A stretch of 52,121 nt of DNA from Clostridiales bacterium (GCA_012719075.1 JAAYBB010000017.1:1-52121), one strand, 5' to 3'; shown: positions 30,291-40,986, counted from the stretch's first letter. Numbers and translations are program-made. Notes: generated from the sequence alone by a model not told the origin.

Positions 30291-31655
30291 TTACCCGTAC
30301 TTCTCGAGCAGGTACTGGCGGCCGGCCGCATCGGCGTTGGCGTAGTCCTCGAGCAGATCCTCGGCCCAGGGCTGGGGGCGCTTTGGCAGCGGCCTGGCCT
30401 CGGGCGTCCAGTAGACGCAGAAGCCGCGCAGCGCGTCGGGCGCATGGGTCAGCTCGTGGGGGTGCAGCGCTGCGTCGTTGACCCGCAGCTCGTCATAGCG
30501 CAGCGCCGGCAGCGTGCGGATCAGGTTGGGGCAGGTCTCAAAAATCCGCAGCCTGGCCTCCCGTCGCCCCTCCTCGCCCGCCGTCGGCCGCAGCCACTCG
30601 CGCAGGGCCATCCAGCCGGCCACGCGGCCGCCCGCCGTGCGGGTCAGGGGAATGCCCCGCTCGGCAAACAGGTCGGCCACGCTGCGCCCGCTCTCCTGCC
30701 GCCGGCTCCAGAGGTCGGGCGGCGCCAGGTAGAGCGCCACGCGCTCGGCCGACCGCTGCAAAATGGCCTCGGCCGCCTCCGAGACGATCAGCCCCTCGCG
30801 GTAGAGCTCCCGAAACACGTGGGCGCGGCCCTGCTCGTCGCTGGCAATCCAGTAGCAGGCCAGCATGTCGAGGCCGTAGTCCATGGTCACGGTCACCGGC
30901 CAGTGGCCGGGGATCTCATAGGGCGCCACCACGTGCACCTCGCGCGAAAACTCCTTGAAGTACTGCCCCGCAAAGACGTCCCAGTCCCCCTCGAGCCAGG
31001 CCCTGCGCAGCTCCTCGGGCAGGTTTTGCAGCATGTGCAGATAGTGGGGGTCGCGCTCCAGCAGCGCCTCGTTGTCGTAGACCCTGGCCGGGATGAAGCT
31101 GTAGTCCTCCGGCCGCTCGGCGCCGCGGAAGCGGCGGTCGACAAACAGCCGCTTGACCCAGTCGTGCCCCACGCCGCCGGGGTTGCAGGTCAGGTACATG
31201 CGCCGCGGATGGCGGTTGGCCCCGCGCAGACAGGCCGTCAGCGTGCTGTACTGGTACTCGGTGAACTGCGTGGCCTCGTCGATGAAGATGACGTCGTACT
31301 CCTGGCCCTGGTATTGCAGCACGTCGCCGTCTCCGTCGCAGTAGCCGAAACGCAGCCGGCTGCCGTTGAAAAAGTCCAGCGCCTTGCGGGTCTCGTGGTA
31401 CTGCGCAATGCCCGAGAGCTCGGCCCGCAGCGGCAGGATGTGGTTCTCCCGCAGCTCGGGATAGCTGCGCCGCAACAGCAGCAGGCGGATGCCCGGATGC
31501 GCCGCCGCCAACAGCACCGCCTTTTTGCGCACCGCCCAGCTCTTGCCGCCGCCCCGCGCGCCGCCATAGGCCACAAAGCGGCTGCCGGCCAGAAAAAAGG
31601 CCCGCTGGCGTGGATTTGGGCGGCCGAGCTGCCAGCGCGCGCCGCTAGACGGCAT
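30291..31655 (-). CDS. Phage terminase large subunit
   Basis: DNA-packaging motor, 454 residues. ATPase: adenine-binding NPRQRAFFLAGSRF, Walker A-like GGARGGGKSWA (about residues 32-42), Walker B DVIFIDEATQF, and a coupling TCNPGG motif. Nuclease half: TMDYGLDMLACYWIA with a catalytic Asp, and a late DALRG. Overlaps the small terminase end by 11 bases. Length is normal for terminases of this class. Confidence 0.92.
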   Translation of the reverse strand: MPSSGARWQLGRPNPRQRAFFLAGSRFVAYGGARGGGKSWAVRKKAVLLAAAHPGIRLLLLRRSYPELRENHILPLRAELSGIAQYHETRKALDFFNGSRLRFGYCDGDGDVLQYQGQEYDVIFIDEATQFTEYQYSTLTACLRGANRHPRRMYLTCNPGGVGHDWVKRLFVDRRFRGAERPEDYSFIPARVYDNEALLERDPHYLHMLQNLPEELRRAWLEGDWDVFAGQYFKEFSREVHVVAPYEIPGHWPVTVTMDYGLDMLACYWIASDEQGRAHVFRELYREGLIVSEAAEAILQRSAERVALYLAPPDLWSRRQESGRSVADLFAERGIPLTRTAGGRVAGWMALREWLRPTAGEEGRREARLRIFETCPNLIRTLPALRYDELRVNDAALHPHELTHAPDALRGFCVYWTPEARPLPKRPQPWAEDLLEDYANADAAGRQYLLEKYG

Positions 31656-31911
31656 AGTCCCTCAGCGCCTCCTCGAGCACAAAGGTGGCCGCCCGCTCCC
31701 GCTCCCCCGCCAGCGGCGCCGACTTGCCGTAGACGCGGTTTAGAATCTCCTTTGCGCAGTCCATGCGGGTGCCGATCGGAAAGGAGGGGTCCTCCAGCAC
31801 CTCGATCAGGCAGCCCACGGCGGCCGGCGCGGCCTGCCGCAGCAGGTCCTGCACCACCGCGTCGGGGTCCTTGCGCCTGCGCCGCCTGCGGGGCTCGTTT
31901 TTCGTCTCCAT
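31645..31911 (-). CDS. Phage terminase small subunit-like protein
   Basis: 88 residues. ATG 31909-31911 lies behind AAAGGAGGG. A very basic N-terminus (EPRRRRRRKD) is followed by a helical body (MDCAKEILNRVYGKSAPL) that resembles small terminase or terminase-associated DNA-binding proteins. First gene of the cassette, directly before and overlapping the large subunit, the standard position. Shorter than many small terminases. Confidence 0.75.
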   Translation of the reverse strand: METKNEPRRRRRRKDPDAVVQDLLRQAAPAAVGCLIEVLEDPSFPIGTRMDCAKEILNRVYGKSAPLAGERERAATFVLEEALRDYAV

Positions 31912-31922
31912 CCATCGCCCTC

Positions 31923-31939
31923 CTTTTAACGTTTAAAAG
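31923..31939. promoter_or_regulatory. AT-rich dyad next to the small terminase ribosome site
   Basis: CTTTTAA-CGT-TTAAAAG, a perfect 7-base dyad in an otherwise GC-rich region, just upstream of and touching the AGGAGGG ribosome site of the first phage gene. A repressor operator or translational hairpin is possible. Confidence 0.4.
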
Positions 31940-32061
31940 CGTTCCACCCACCCACCCGCCGATGTCTCCTATACCGGCAGCCTCAGTCTATCGTTTTTTA
32001 AACGGGTTGCGTGGCCCAGTCCGGAGGGCGACGTGCATCGGCACATGCATGCGTTTTGGAC

Positions 32062-32090
32062 TTGACATTTGTGCAGTTCGCTGATAAACT
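32062..32090 (+). promoter_or_regulatory. Promoter of the T-box-pheST transcript
   Basis: -35 TTGACA (32062-32067, perfect), 17-base spacer, -10 TAAACT (32085-32090). It lies just before the T-box leader. Confidence 0.85.
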
Positions 32091-32096
32091 TGATTT

Positions 32097-32355
32097 TATT
32101 CATAGTGAAAAGGCGATGAAGGGGAGAGTAGGACCTTTGCGTCTCACCAGAGAGGGTGCGTCACCGACTGAAAGCGCGCCTGGAGAGGCATTTTTCCGAA
32201 GTTCGCCCCGGAGCCGCCGTGCTGAAGCCGCCATGGTGGTAGGTGCGGACGTCTTGCCGCGTTAAGGCGCAACGAGATTCGCACGGGGACCCCGTGCGAA
32301 ATGAGGGTGGTACCGCGAGCTTGCCTCGCCCCTTTTTGGGGGCGGGGCAGTTTTG
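32097..32355 (+). promoter_or_regulatory. T-box leader controlling pheST
   Basis: Stem I landmarks AGAGTAGG and CCAGAGAGGG, the GACTGAAAGC region, a candidate specifier TTC (Phe) in GAAGTTCG at 32202-32204, the T-box core AGGGTGGTACCGCG near 32304-32317 that pairs with uncharged tRNA, then a terminator (GCCTCGCCCC / GGGGCGGGGC at 32323-32349, then TTTT). Uncharged tRNA-Phe should allow read-through. Confidence 0.93.
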
Positions 32356-32870
32356 AGTCTAGGGGGGATTTCATCCCCCCTAGATACGGGCATCGCGCCG
32401 ATGGCGCTCGCCCGATACCCCCCTCGCGTTCGCACAGCTCACGCGGTCGCCAGCGACCTGCGCCGGCGGGTCGAGGTGCCCTTCGGCGAAGTAAATTCGC
32501 CTTCGGGCAGATTTGGTCCAGGGGGTACCCGTACCCCCTGGAAGCCCTCGCTTTGCCCCCCGGCGGCTTTTGCATCCTTTTGCCCGCCGCAAAAGGATGC
32601 GGTTTTGGTGCTTTTGCCGCCCAAAAGCACGACCTTTCCCCGCGGCCCGCGGCCGCGACCTTAAAAGGCCGGTGGGCCGGGTGGCTGCTGGCCTTGGCAG
32701 GGCGGGCAGGTCTGCAGCAGCGCGCTGGGGCAAGGCCTGTACCAGCAGCCCTTCAAAGGCGGCTGAATAGGGACGTGTTTTATTAGTAGCCAGGTCTCAT
32801 CGGCCAGGTCCCGCGCCGGCGGTCACAGGCCGCGAACCCTTTCCCCGCGGCCCGCAGGCCGCGACCTTTG
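32356..32870 (+). repeat. Array of perfect hairpins between the T-box terminator and pheS
   Basis: Perfect stems: 32358-32384 (12 base pairs, arm TCTAGGGGGGAT), 32445-32458 (GGTCGC), 32517-32542 (12, arm TCCAGGGGGTAC), 32572-32600 (12, arm GCATCCTTTTGC, loop CCGCC), 32608-32630 (9, arm GTGCTTTTG, loop CCGCC). An imperfect one spans 32478-32511. Two near-identical 30-base palindromic elements follow at 32633-32662 and 32838-32868. No gene is visible in 32356-33006. Confidence 0.8.
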
Positions 32871-33006
32871 GGAGAACAGCGCGCAAGGCCGGGCTTGATC
32901 CAGGCGAAAAACCCCACCCCGGACTTCCACGCCCTCCAAAGCCCCCCTGAACACATCAACCCAATATCAAAAATACAAACCGACATTTCTTACTTGAGGT
33001 GATCAC

Positions 33007-34029
33007 ATGAAAAACCAACTGGAGCAGCTGCGACAAAAGGCGCTGCAGGCCGTCGAGACGACCGGTGACCTCGCGGCGCTGGAGCAGGCACGGGTCGACC
33101 TGCTGGGCAAGAAGAGCGCCCTCTCGGCCATCATGAAGCAGATGGGGGCCCTCTCGGCCGAAGAGCGCAGGGAGGTCGGCCGGCTGGCCAACCAGCTGCA
33201 CGCCGACATCGAACACAGCCTGGACGAAAAAAAGGCCGCCTTTTCGGCGGCGGCGCTGGAGCAGCGGCTCTCGCAGGAGCGCATCGACGTCACGGCGCCG
33301 GGCAGTCCGATTCCGCTCGGGCGGCGCCACCCGCTCTACCTGGTGCTCGACGAGATCAAGGAGATCTTTGTCGGCATGGGCTACGAGATCGCAGACGGCC
33401 CCGAGGTGGAGTACGACAAGTACAACTTTGAAATGCTCAACATCCCGCGCGACCACCCCGCGCGGGACACGCAGGACACCTTTTATATCACCGAAAACAT
33501 CCTGCTGCGCACCCAGACCTCGCCGATGCAGGTGCGCACCATGCTCAAGCAGAAGCCGCCCATCCGGATCATCGTGCCGGGCCGGGTCTACCGCTCGGAC
33601 GACGTCGACGCCACCCACTCCCCCATCTTCCACCAGATCGAGGGGCTGGTCGTGGACGAGGGCATCACGCTGGGCGACCTCAAGGCCACGCTCGAGGTCA
33701 TCGCGCAGCGCCTGTACGGCGAGGACGTCGTGCTGCGCTTCCGGCCCAGCCACTTCCCCTTCACCGAGCCCTCGGTCGAGGTGGACATGCGCTGCTTCTC
33801 CTGCCATGGCGAGGGCTGCCCGCTCTGCAAGCAGGCCGGCTGGATCGAGATTCTGGGCAGCGGGATGGTGCATCCGCGGGTGCTCGCGGGCTGTGGCATC
33901 GATCCCGACATTTACAGCGGATGGGCCTTCGGCATCGGCCTCGAGCGCATGGTCATGCGCATGTACGAGATCGACGACCTGCGGCTGCTCTACGAAAACG
34001 ACCTGCGCTTCCTGCGGCAGTTCAACTGA
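33007..34029 (+). CDS. pheS: Phenylalanyl-tRNA synthetase alpha subunit
   Basis: Catalytic subunit that charges tRNA-Phe, 340 residues. N-terminal coiled coil (about 1-85), then class II motifs: motif 1 region HPLYLVLDEIKEIFVGMGY, motif 2 PGRVYRSDDVDATH, motif 3 GWAFGIGLERMVMRMY. The phenylalanine pocket region is present (FFxFTEPSVEVD-like). A strong GAGGTGATCAC site precedes ATG 33007. Followed by pheT after 19 bases. Confidence 0.97.
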   Translation: MKNQLEQLRQKALQAVETTGDLAALEQARVDLLGKKSALSAIMKQMGALSAEERREVGRLANQLHADIEHSLDEKKAAFSAAALEQRLSQERIDVTAPGSPIPLGRRHPLYLVLDEIKEIFVGMGYEIADGPEVEYDKYNFEMLNIPRDHPARDTQDTFYITENILLRTQTSPMQVRTMLKQKPPIRIIVPGRVYRSDDVDATHSPIFHQIEGLVVDEGITLGDLKATLEVIAQRLYGEDVVLRFRPSHFPFTEPSVEVDMRCFSCHGEGCPLCKQAGWIEILGSGMVHPRVLAGCGIDPDIYSGWAFGIGLERMVMRMYEIDDLRLLYENDLRFLRQFN

Positions 34030-34048
34030 CATACGGGAGGGGTAACCG

Positions 34049-36454
<2,406 letters not shown>

Positions 36455-36526
36455 CGGGGGAGCCCCCGCCGCAGCCGATATTTTGGGGCAAAGGACCCCA
36501 TTTCTGACGCCATTGCGATCCACGCC

Positions 36527-36555
36527 TTGTAATTTCACGCAAAATGCTGTATACT
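36527..36555 (+). promoter_or_regulatory. Promoter of ireB
   Basis: -35 TTGTAA (36527-36532), 17-base spacer, -10 TATACT (36550-36555), about 45 bases before the ireB start. Confidence 0.8.
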
Positions 36556-36600
36556 GAGTTATATAGTTTCACTGCTGTTTGGTTGTGAGGTGACCCCAGT

Positions 36601-36852
36601 ATGGATTTCGAGAACAACACCATCACCTTTTCCGTTGCACAGGAGCGGGCGGATTTGATCCGGCAGACCCTCACCGAGGTGTACGACTCTCTGAAGCAGA
36701 AGGGGTATAACCCCATCAACCAGATTGTCGGCTATATCCTCAGCGAGGACCCGACCTATATTACCAACCACAACAACGCCCGCACCCTGATCCGCAAGAT
36801 CGACCGCGACGAGTTGTTGCAGCTTTTGGTGAAATCCTATCTAGACAGTTGA
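36601..36852 (+). CDS. ireB: IreB family regulatory phosphoprotein (UPF0297/YrzL)
   Basis: 83 residues. Family signature: a Phe/Thr start, [38 protein letters not shown] and the end [10 protein letters not shown]. In Enterococcus IreB is a substrate of the Ser/Thr kinase IreK. In many Firmicutes it precedes ruvX and a DUF1292 gene; here neither follows. Ribosome site GTGAGGTGA. Confidence 0.95.
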   Translation: MDFENNTITFSVAQERADLIRQTLTEVYDSLKQKGYNPINQIVGYILSEDPTYITNHNNARTLIRKIDRDELLQLLVKSYLDS

Positions 36853-36861
36853 GGGCGTGAT

Positions 36862-37188
36862 ATGACGATGGCCAAAGCCAACACCGAGTTCCTGACGTAC
36901 AGGGGCAAACCCTTTGTGCGCAACGACAACATCATTTACTACGGCGATCTGGCCGACCCCTGCGTGGTCATGCTGCAGGTGCTGGACACCATGGAGCAGG
37001 ACGGCCGGCAGGTGGACGGCAGGGTCTCGCTGATCCTGATGCTGACCGACGAGTCGGTCAGGGCGGCCGAGCGCATCCTGAAAAAGAGCGAAAAGGTCGG
37101 CCTCTACGTGGCCATGGACCTGGCCCACGTCTGGCTGGAGCGGGCGCTGGAGGAGTACGGCGAATTCATCCCGGCCAAGGAGTCGTAG
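36862..37188 (+). CDS. Small conserved-looking protein downstream of ireB, unknown function
   Basis: 108 residues. Two ATGs are possible (36862, 36868); the first sits 7 bases after GAGGG. Product has a strand-rich first half (LTYRGKPFVRNDNIIYYGD) and helices later (ESVRAAERILKKSEKVGLYV, DLAHVWLERALEEY). No family recognised. It is 9 bases after ireB, so co-transcribed. Confidence 0.72.
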   Translation: MTMAKANTEFLTYRGKPFVRNDNIIYYGDLADPCVVMLQVLDTMEQDGRQVDGRVSLILMLTDESVRAAERILKKSEKVGLYVAMDLAHVWLERALEEYGEFIPAKES

Positions 37189-37279
37189 GCCGCTGCCGGC
37201 GAAGCCGCAGGCCGCCGCAGGCAACGGCTGTGCCCGCAATTCGCCGGCCAAGCCGCAGACAGTGGATGTTCCTCAACGC

Positions 37280-37309
37280 AAAAAAAGCGACGGGTGACCG
37301 TCGCTTTTT
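37280..37309. terminator. Bidirectional terminator after the ireB operon
   Basis: Arms AAAAAGCGACGG and complement around GTGA, with A-run on one side and T-run on the other; serves the plus-strand ireB pair and probably also the convergent GGDEF gene. Confidence 0.88.
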
Positions 37310-37332
37310 GCTGCGCGCTCATGGCCATGGCC

Positions 37333-37433
37333 ACGCAAAGTGCCGCGCGCCATGGGAAATGCGGCAGGTCAGCGAGTACGGCGTCGACACCGCCTTCTTC
37401 ACGCAAAGTGCCGCGCGCCATGGGAAATGTGGC
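37333..37433. repeat. 33-base direct repeat, two copies
   Basis: Copies at 37333-37365 and 37401-37433 differ at one base; both contain AAAGTGCCGCGCGCCATGGG. Start-to-start distance is 68 bases. The second copy touches the stop codon of the GGDEF gene. Confidence 0.85.
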
Positions 37434-38182
37434 TACAGGCCGCCCTTCATGCGGCTCTTCATGCGGTACATGTTGCCGTCGGCCTCCTCAAAGACCTCGG
37501 AGAGCTTGCGGTGCCGGCTGGCGTCGTAGCTGGCCAGCCCGTAGGCGATGTCGAAAAAACGGGTGGGCGAGTCGGTCTTGTCCGCACTGCCCCGCTGCAG
37601 CGTCGCCTCCGAGAGGACCGCCTCGATGCGCCCCGCAATTTTGGCGTGCGGGGGGCCGACACAGATCATGGCAAACTCGTCGCCGCCGATGCGGTAGACC
37701 TCGCCAAGGTCGGCAAAGCCGCCCTGCACCGTCTGGGCGGCCCAGCGGATGTAGCGGTCCCCCCAGGCGTGCCCGAAGATGTCGTTGACCTGCTTGAGGC
37801 TGTTGAGGTCAAAGACCACGATGCTGACCCGCGCGTCGGCGGCCTGGGCATTTCTGAGCCTGCGAAAGTCCAGCTCAAAGGCCGTGCGGTTGTTCAGGCC
37901 GGTCAAAAAGTCGGTGTAGGCCATCTTGCGCTGCATCGGCACGTTGATCCTGCGGTGGAGGCGGACCGCCAGATTCGCCATCAACAGCCCGATCAAAGCG
38001 GCCGCCAGCAGGCTCAGGGCCACGGCGGCCGGGCGGGTCGACCCCTGCTGTCCGCGGGTCGCAAACAGCACGGCCCCCGCCGTACAGAAGGCCGTGGCCA
38101 GGATGATGGCGACGCTGCGCCGTTCAAATTCGTTGAAATAGTCGTCGCTGATGCCCCGCCTGACCGATTGGCGCTTTTTCAT
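37433..38182 (-). CDS. Membrane-anchored GGDEF protein (probable diguanylate cyclase)
   Basis: 249 residues; two membrane helices (about 23-42 and 52-73), then a GGDEF domain with DFLTGLNNRTAFE (91-103), FDLNSLKQVND and intact GGDEF at 166-170. That suggests it can make cyclic di-GMP. No RxxD product-inhibition site is visible five residues upstream. No sensor domain beyond the membrane part. Start ATG 38180-38182 behind GGGGGAG; it lies 111 bases after the unknown membrane gene on the same strand. Confidence 0.9.
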   Translation of the reverse strand: MKKRQSVRRGISDDYFNEFERRSVAIILATAFCTAGAVLFATRGQQGSTRPAAVALSLLAAALIGLLMANLAVRLHRRINVPMQRKMAYTDFLTGLNNRTAFELDFRRLRNAQAADARVSIVVFDLNSLKQVNDIFGHAWGDRYIRWAAQTVQGGFADLGEVYRIGGDEFAMICVGPPHAKIAGRIEAVLSEATLQRGSADKTDSPTRFFDIAYGLASYDASRHRKLSEVFEEADGNMYRMKSRMKGGL

Positions 38183-38293
38183 CCTTCGATCTCCCCCGCC
38201 GATCGCCCGGCATATCGCGGGTTCCCCCGTGCGCCGGGTTCATTTTGCATGGTCGCCCCCGATGGCACAGTCCAATTCCAAGTCCATCAGCCC

Positions 38294-39055
38294 CTAGACC
38301 GGCTCGGCCTCGGGCACCCCGGCCGCCGCCTCCGCCGCCTCCTCGGGTTGCTGCCGCGCGGCTTTGGCCCCGCCCGGCCGCGCAGGCCCCTGCGCCCGCC
38401 GCTCGAGCAGCAGAAGCAGCGCCTCCCTGGCCCCTGCGACGATGTCCTGCGCGCTGCCATGCCCCTGCCCCAGCTCCCGCTCCAGCCGCTCGACCAGCGC
38501 GGCGATCTCGGCATCCACCGCAGAGGGCGCGCGCCCAAGCCCCCGCAGGACCTCTTGCATCTCCATCAGCGGCCTGCGCTGCGCCGAGAGCGCCTTGTTC
38601 GCACAGAGTGCCCGCAGCCGCTGCTGCAGGCTGCGGTACAGCGGCCGGGCGTCGCCGCGCGGCGCCAGCGCCTGCGGCTGCCGCTCAACCTTCACCCTCG
38701 GGATCAGCAGCGTCGCACAGAGCAGCAGCAGCATCAGCTGCAGCGCAAGCAGCAGCCAGGGCATCTGCTGTACCAGCGACATGAAGACCAGCGAAAGGCC
38801 GATGGTCCCCGCGACATACAGCGCCAAAATGGTGCTGCCGCCCGGCTCGAGGCCGATGGCCACCTCCCGCTCCCTGCGGCCGCCCGTGGCGGCAACCGCC
38901 GCAAACAGCACCAGCTCGGCCCAGAGGATGAAGCCAAAGCCCGCCCGCTCCACCGGTCCCCGCCGGGCGGTCATGCCCAAAAAGACCAGGGCCGAGGCCA
39001 GGGCCGTGAGCACCCCGGCCAGGACAATTTTGTGCCCCCTTTGCATGATGCGCAT
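38294..39055 (-). CDS. Membrane protein of unknown function
   Basis: 253 residues from ATG 39053-39055 with GAGGTG 5 bases upstream; a longer frame from 39127 is Arg-rich and unlikely. Four membrane helices (IVLAGVLTALASALVFLG, GFILWAELVLFAAVAA, ILALYVAGTIGLSLVFMSLV, LLLALQLMLLLLCATLL) and a cytoplasmic helical C-terminal half (LYRSLQQRLRALCANKALS). The end is Ala/Glu/Gln-rich. No family recognised. Likely in one operon with the GGDEF gene. Confidence 0.75.
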   Translation of the reverse strand: MRIMQRGHKIVLAGVLTALASALVFLGMTARRGPVERAGFGFILWAELVLFAAVAATGGRREREVAIGLEPGGSTILALYVAGTIGLSLVFMSLVQQMPWLLLALQLMLLLLCATLLIPRVKVERQPQALAPRGDARPLYRSLQQRLRALCANKALSAQRRPLMEMQEVLRGLGRAPSAVDAEIAALVERLERELGQGHGSAQDIVAGAREALLLLLERRAQGPARPGGAKAARQQPEEAAEAAAGVPEAEPV

Positions 39056-39190
39056 GCTGCACCTCAAACGCCCTCCCCTGCGGACGCGCGATCGCGCGCC
39101 CGGCCGGCAGAGCGCCCTTCCCTTCACGCTTTATCCGACCGGCCCGGGCCTGTCCGGGCCGGATATATTTTTATGGATCTTCAGATATTC

Positions 39191-39219
39191 AGTATATCAA
39201 ATAATGACCGCCCGGGCAA
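39191..39219 (-). promoter_or_regulatory. Candidate promoter of the membrane-protein/GGDEF pair
   Basis: Minus strand: -35 TTGCCC (39214-39219), 17-base spacer, -10 TATACT (39191-39196). A perfect 9-base hairpin (CCGGCCCGG arms, 39139-39147 with 39154-39162) lies in the predicted leader. Confidence 0.6.
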
Positions 39220-39324
39220 GTCAAATGCGCCCTCGCGCCCCGCAATTTTTCTGTGCGTTTTCCCCGCCCTCGCCGGCCCTTTTGCGCCGCCCGAATGGCG
39301 CGCGCCAATAAATGTACACCCGCC

Positions 39325-39354
39325 TTGACAAAGGAAAACGCCATCTTATATACT
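39325..39354 (+). promoter_or_regulatory. Promoter of the glycine cleavage operon
   Basis: -35 TTGACA (39325-39330, perfect), 18-base spacer, -10 TATACT (39349-39354). The ~80-base leader shows no recognisable glycine riboswitch. Confidence 0.8.
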
Positions 39355-39440
39355 TGAGCTACATTGCGTGATGCAGCCCACGGCGCGCTTGTCCAGGCGC
39401 GCCCTCTTCGGCTCTTGCGTCACGGCTGAGGAGGATGCAG

Positions 39441-40532
39441 ATGGAGAGGAAAACGCCGCTCTATGACCGCCACATTTCCGCCGGCGGCAAGCTGGTTCCG
39501 TTTGGCGGCTACCTGCTGCCAGTGCAGTATGGGGCCGGCATCATCGCCGAGCACATGGCGGTGCGGGAGAGGGCCGGTCTGTTTGACGTGTCCCACATGG
39601 GCGAAGTGCTGATCGAGGGGCCGGACGCCCTCGCCAACCTCAACCGCCTGATGACCAACGACTTCACCAATCTGCGGGACGGCGGCGTGCGCTACAGCCT
39701 CATGTGCAACGAGCAGGGCGGCGCGGTGGACGATCTGATCGTCTACCGGCACGGCCCCGAGCAGTACATGGTGGTGGTCAACGCCTCCAACCGCGGCAAG
39801 GACGTGGCCTGGATGAAGGCCCACCTGCAGGGCGAGGCCACGCTGACCGACATCTCGGACATCGTCGCGCTGCTGGCGCTGCAGGGCCCTCACGCGGCCG
39901 ACATCCTGCGCGCCCTTGCGGACCCCGGGGCACTGCCCAAAAAGGCCTTCACCTTTGTGGAGGAGCTCGAGGTGGGCGGCATCCCCTGCATCGTCTCCAA
40001 GACCGGCTACACCGGCAGCGACGGCTACGAGCTCTACACCGACGCCAACCAGGCCGTCGCGCTCTGGGACGCGCTGCTGGCGGCCGGCGCGCCGCAGGGC
40101 CTGATCCCCTGCGGCCTCGGCGCGCGCGACACACTGCGCCTCGAAGCCGGCATGCCGCTCTACGGCCATGAGCTCGGCGAGGACATCACCCCGCTCGAGG
40201 CGGGGCTCGGCTTTGCGGTCAAGCTGGACAAGCCCGACTTCATCGGCCGGCAGGCCCTGCTGGAGCGGGGCGAGCCCCAGCGGCTGCGGGCGGGCCTGCG
40301 CGTGGTTGGCCGCGGCATCGTGCGGGAGCAGGCCCCGGTCTTTCTCGAGGGGGAGCCGGTCGGCATCACCACCTCCGGCACCCACTGCCCCTATGTCGGC
40401 GAGGCGCTGGCCATGGCGCTGCTGGACCGGCGGGCCTGCGCGGTCGGCCAGGCCCTCGAGGCCGAGGTGCGCGGACGGCGCATCGCGGTCGAGGTGGTCA
40501 AGCTGCCCTTTTATCAAAAGCCGGGCAAATAG
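39441..40532 (+). CDS. gcvT: Glycine cleavage system aminomethyltransferase (T protein)
   Basis: Transfers the methylene group from aminomethyl-lipoyl GcvH to tetrahydrofolate and releases ammonia; 363 residues. Motifs: VPFGGYLLPVQY, LFDVSHMGEVLIEGPDA, GYTGSDGYELY and a late LGARDTLRLEAGMPLYG. I prefer ATG 39441 because GAGGAGG ends 6 bases before it; ATG 39435 directly touches that site. First gene of gcvT-gcvH-gcvPA-gcvPB. Confidence 0.95.
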   Translation: MERKTPLYDRHISAGGKLVPFGGYLLPVQYGAGIIAEHMAVRERAGLFDVSHMGEVLIEGPDALANLNRLMTNDFTNLRDGGVRYSLMCNEQGGAVDDLIVYRHGPEQYMVVVNASNRGKDVAWMKAHLQGEATLTDISDIVALLALQGPHAADILRALADPGALPKKAFTFVEELEVGGIPCIVSKTGYTGSDGYELYTDANQAVALWDALLAAGAPQGLIPCGLGARDTLRLEAGMPLYGHELGEDITPLEAGLGFAVKLDKPDFIGRQALLERGEPQRLRAGLRVVGRGIVREQAPVFLEGEPVGITTSGTHCPYVGEALAMALLDRRACAVGQALEAEVRGRRIAVEVVKLPFYQKPGK

Positions 40533-40606
40533 CGCCCGGCCCCCACGCCCAGGTTCTCAACCCCCGATTCCCGATTGAAGTCTATTCATCATGGAGGTAT
40601 GCACTT

Positions 40607-40984
40607 ATGAACATTCCGAAGGAACTCCTGTATACCCGGGACCACGAGTGGGTCCAGGAGACGGGCGACCGCGTCCGCATCGGCATCACCGACTTTGCGC
40701 AGGACGCGCTGGGCGACATCGTCTTCATCAACCTGCCCGAGGAGGGCGACGGCGTCCGGATGGGCGAGAGCTTTGCCGACGTCGAGAGCGTCAAGGCCGT
40801 GTCGGACATCTACAGCCCCGTGAGCGGCCGGGTGGCCGCCGTCAACGCCGACCTGCTGGACAGCCCCGAGCAGATCAACGCCGACCCCTATGGGGCCTGG
40901 ATGATCGAGGTTGCGGACATCACCGACCGGGGAGAGCTGTTGGACGCCGCCGCCTATGAAAAGCTGTGCGGCGAGGAGGGTTGA
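40607..40984 (+). CDS. gcvH: Glycine cleavage system H protein
   Basis: Lipoyl carrier that shuttles aminomethyl between P and T proteins; 125 residues. HEWV near residue 13, GITDFAQDALGDIVFI, and the lipoylation site ESVKAVSD with Lys63. The lplA gene 3.9 kb downstream could attach its lipoate. ATG 40607 follows ATGGAGG. Confidence 0.97.
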   Translation: MNIPKELLYTRDHEWVQETGDRVRIGITDFAQDALGDIVFINLPEEGDGVRMGESFADVESVKAVSDIYSPVSGRVAAVNADLLDSPEQINADPYGAWMIEVADITDRGELLDAAAYEKLCGEEG

Positions 40985-40986
40985 GC

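Larger units (their letters stand above)
21468..31911 (-). mobile_element. Remnant podovirus-like prophage morphogenesis cassette
   Basis: All genes lie on the minus strand in the order small terminase, large terminase, portal, two tiny proteins, scaffold/coat, connector-like, beta-propeller tail protein, tail fibre, Ala/Gln-rich protein, holin. The order and gene types resemble P22-type short-tailed phages. No integrase, repressor, replication gene, tape measure, endolysin or attachment site was found. The coat gene appears internally deleted and one late gene is frameshifted, so the cassette is probably defective. Host genes thiD and pheST flank it. Exact ends are unknown. Confidence 0.85.

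Noticed and set aside
39355-39440. Possible glycine riboswitch before gcvT
   Set aside because: The leader is only about 80 bases and lacks the conserved glycine aptamer blocks.
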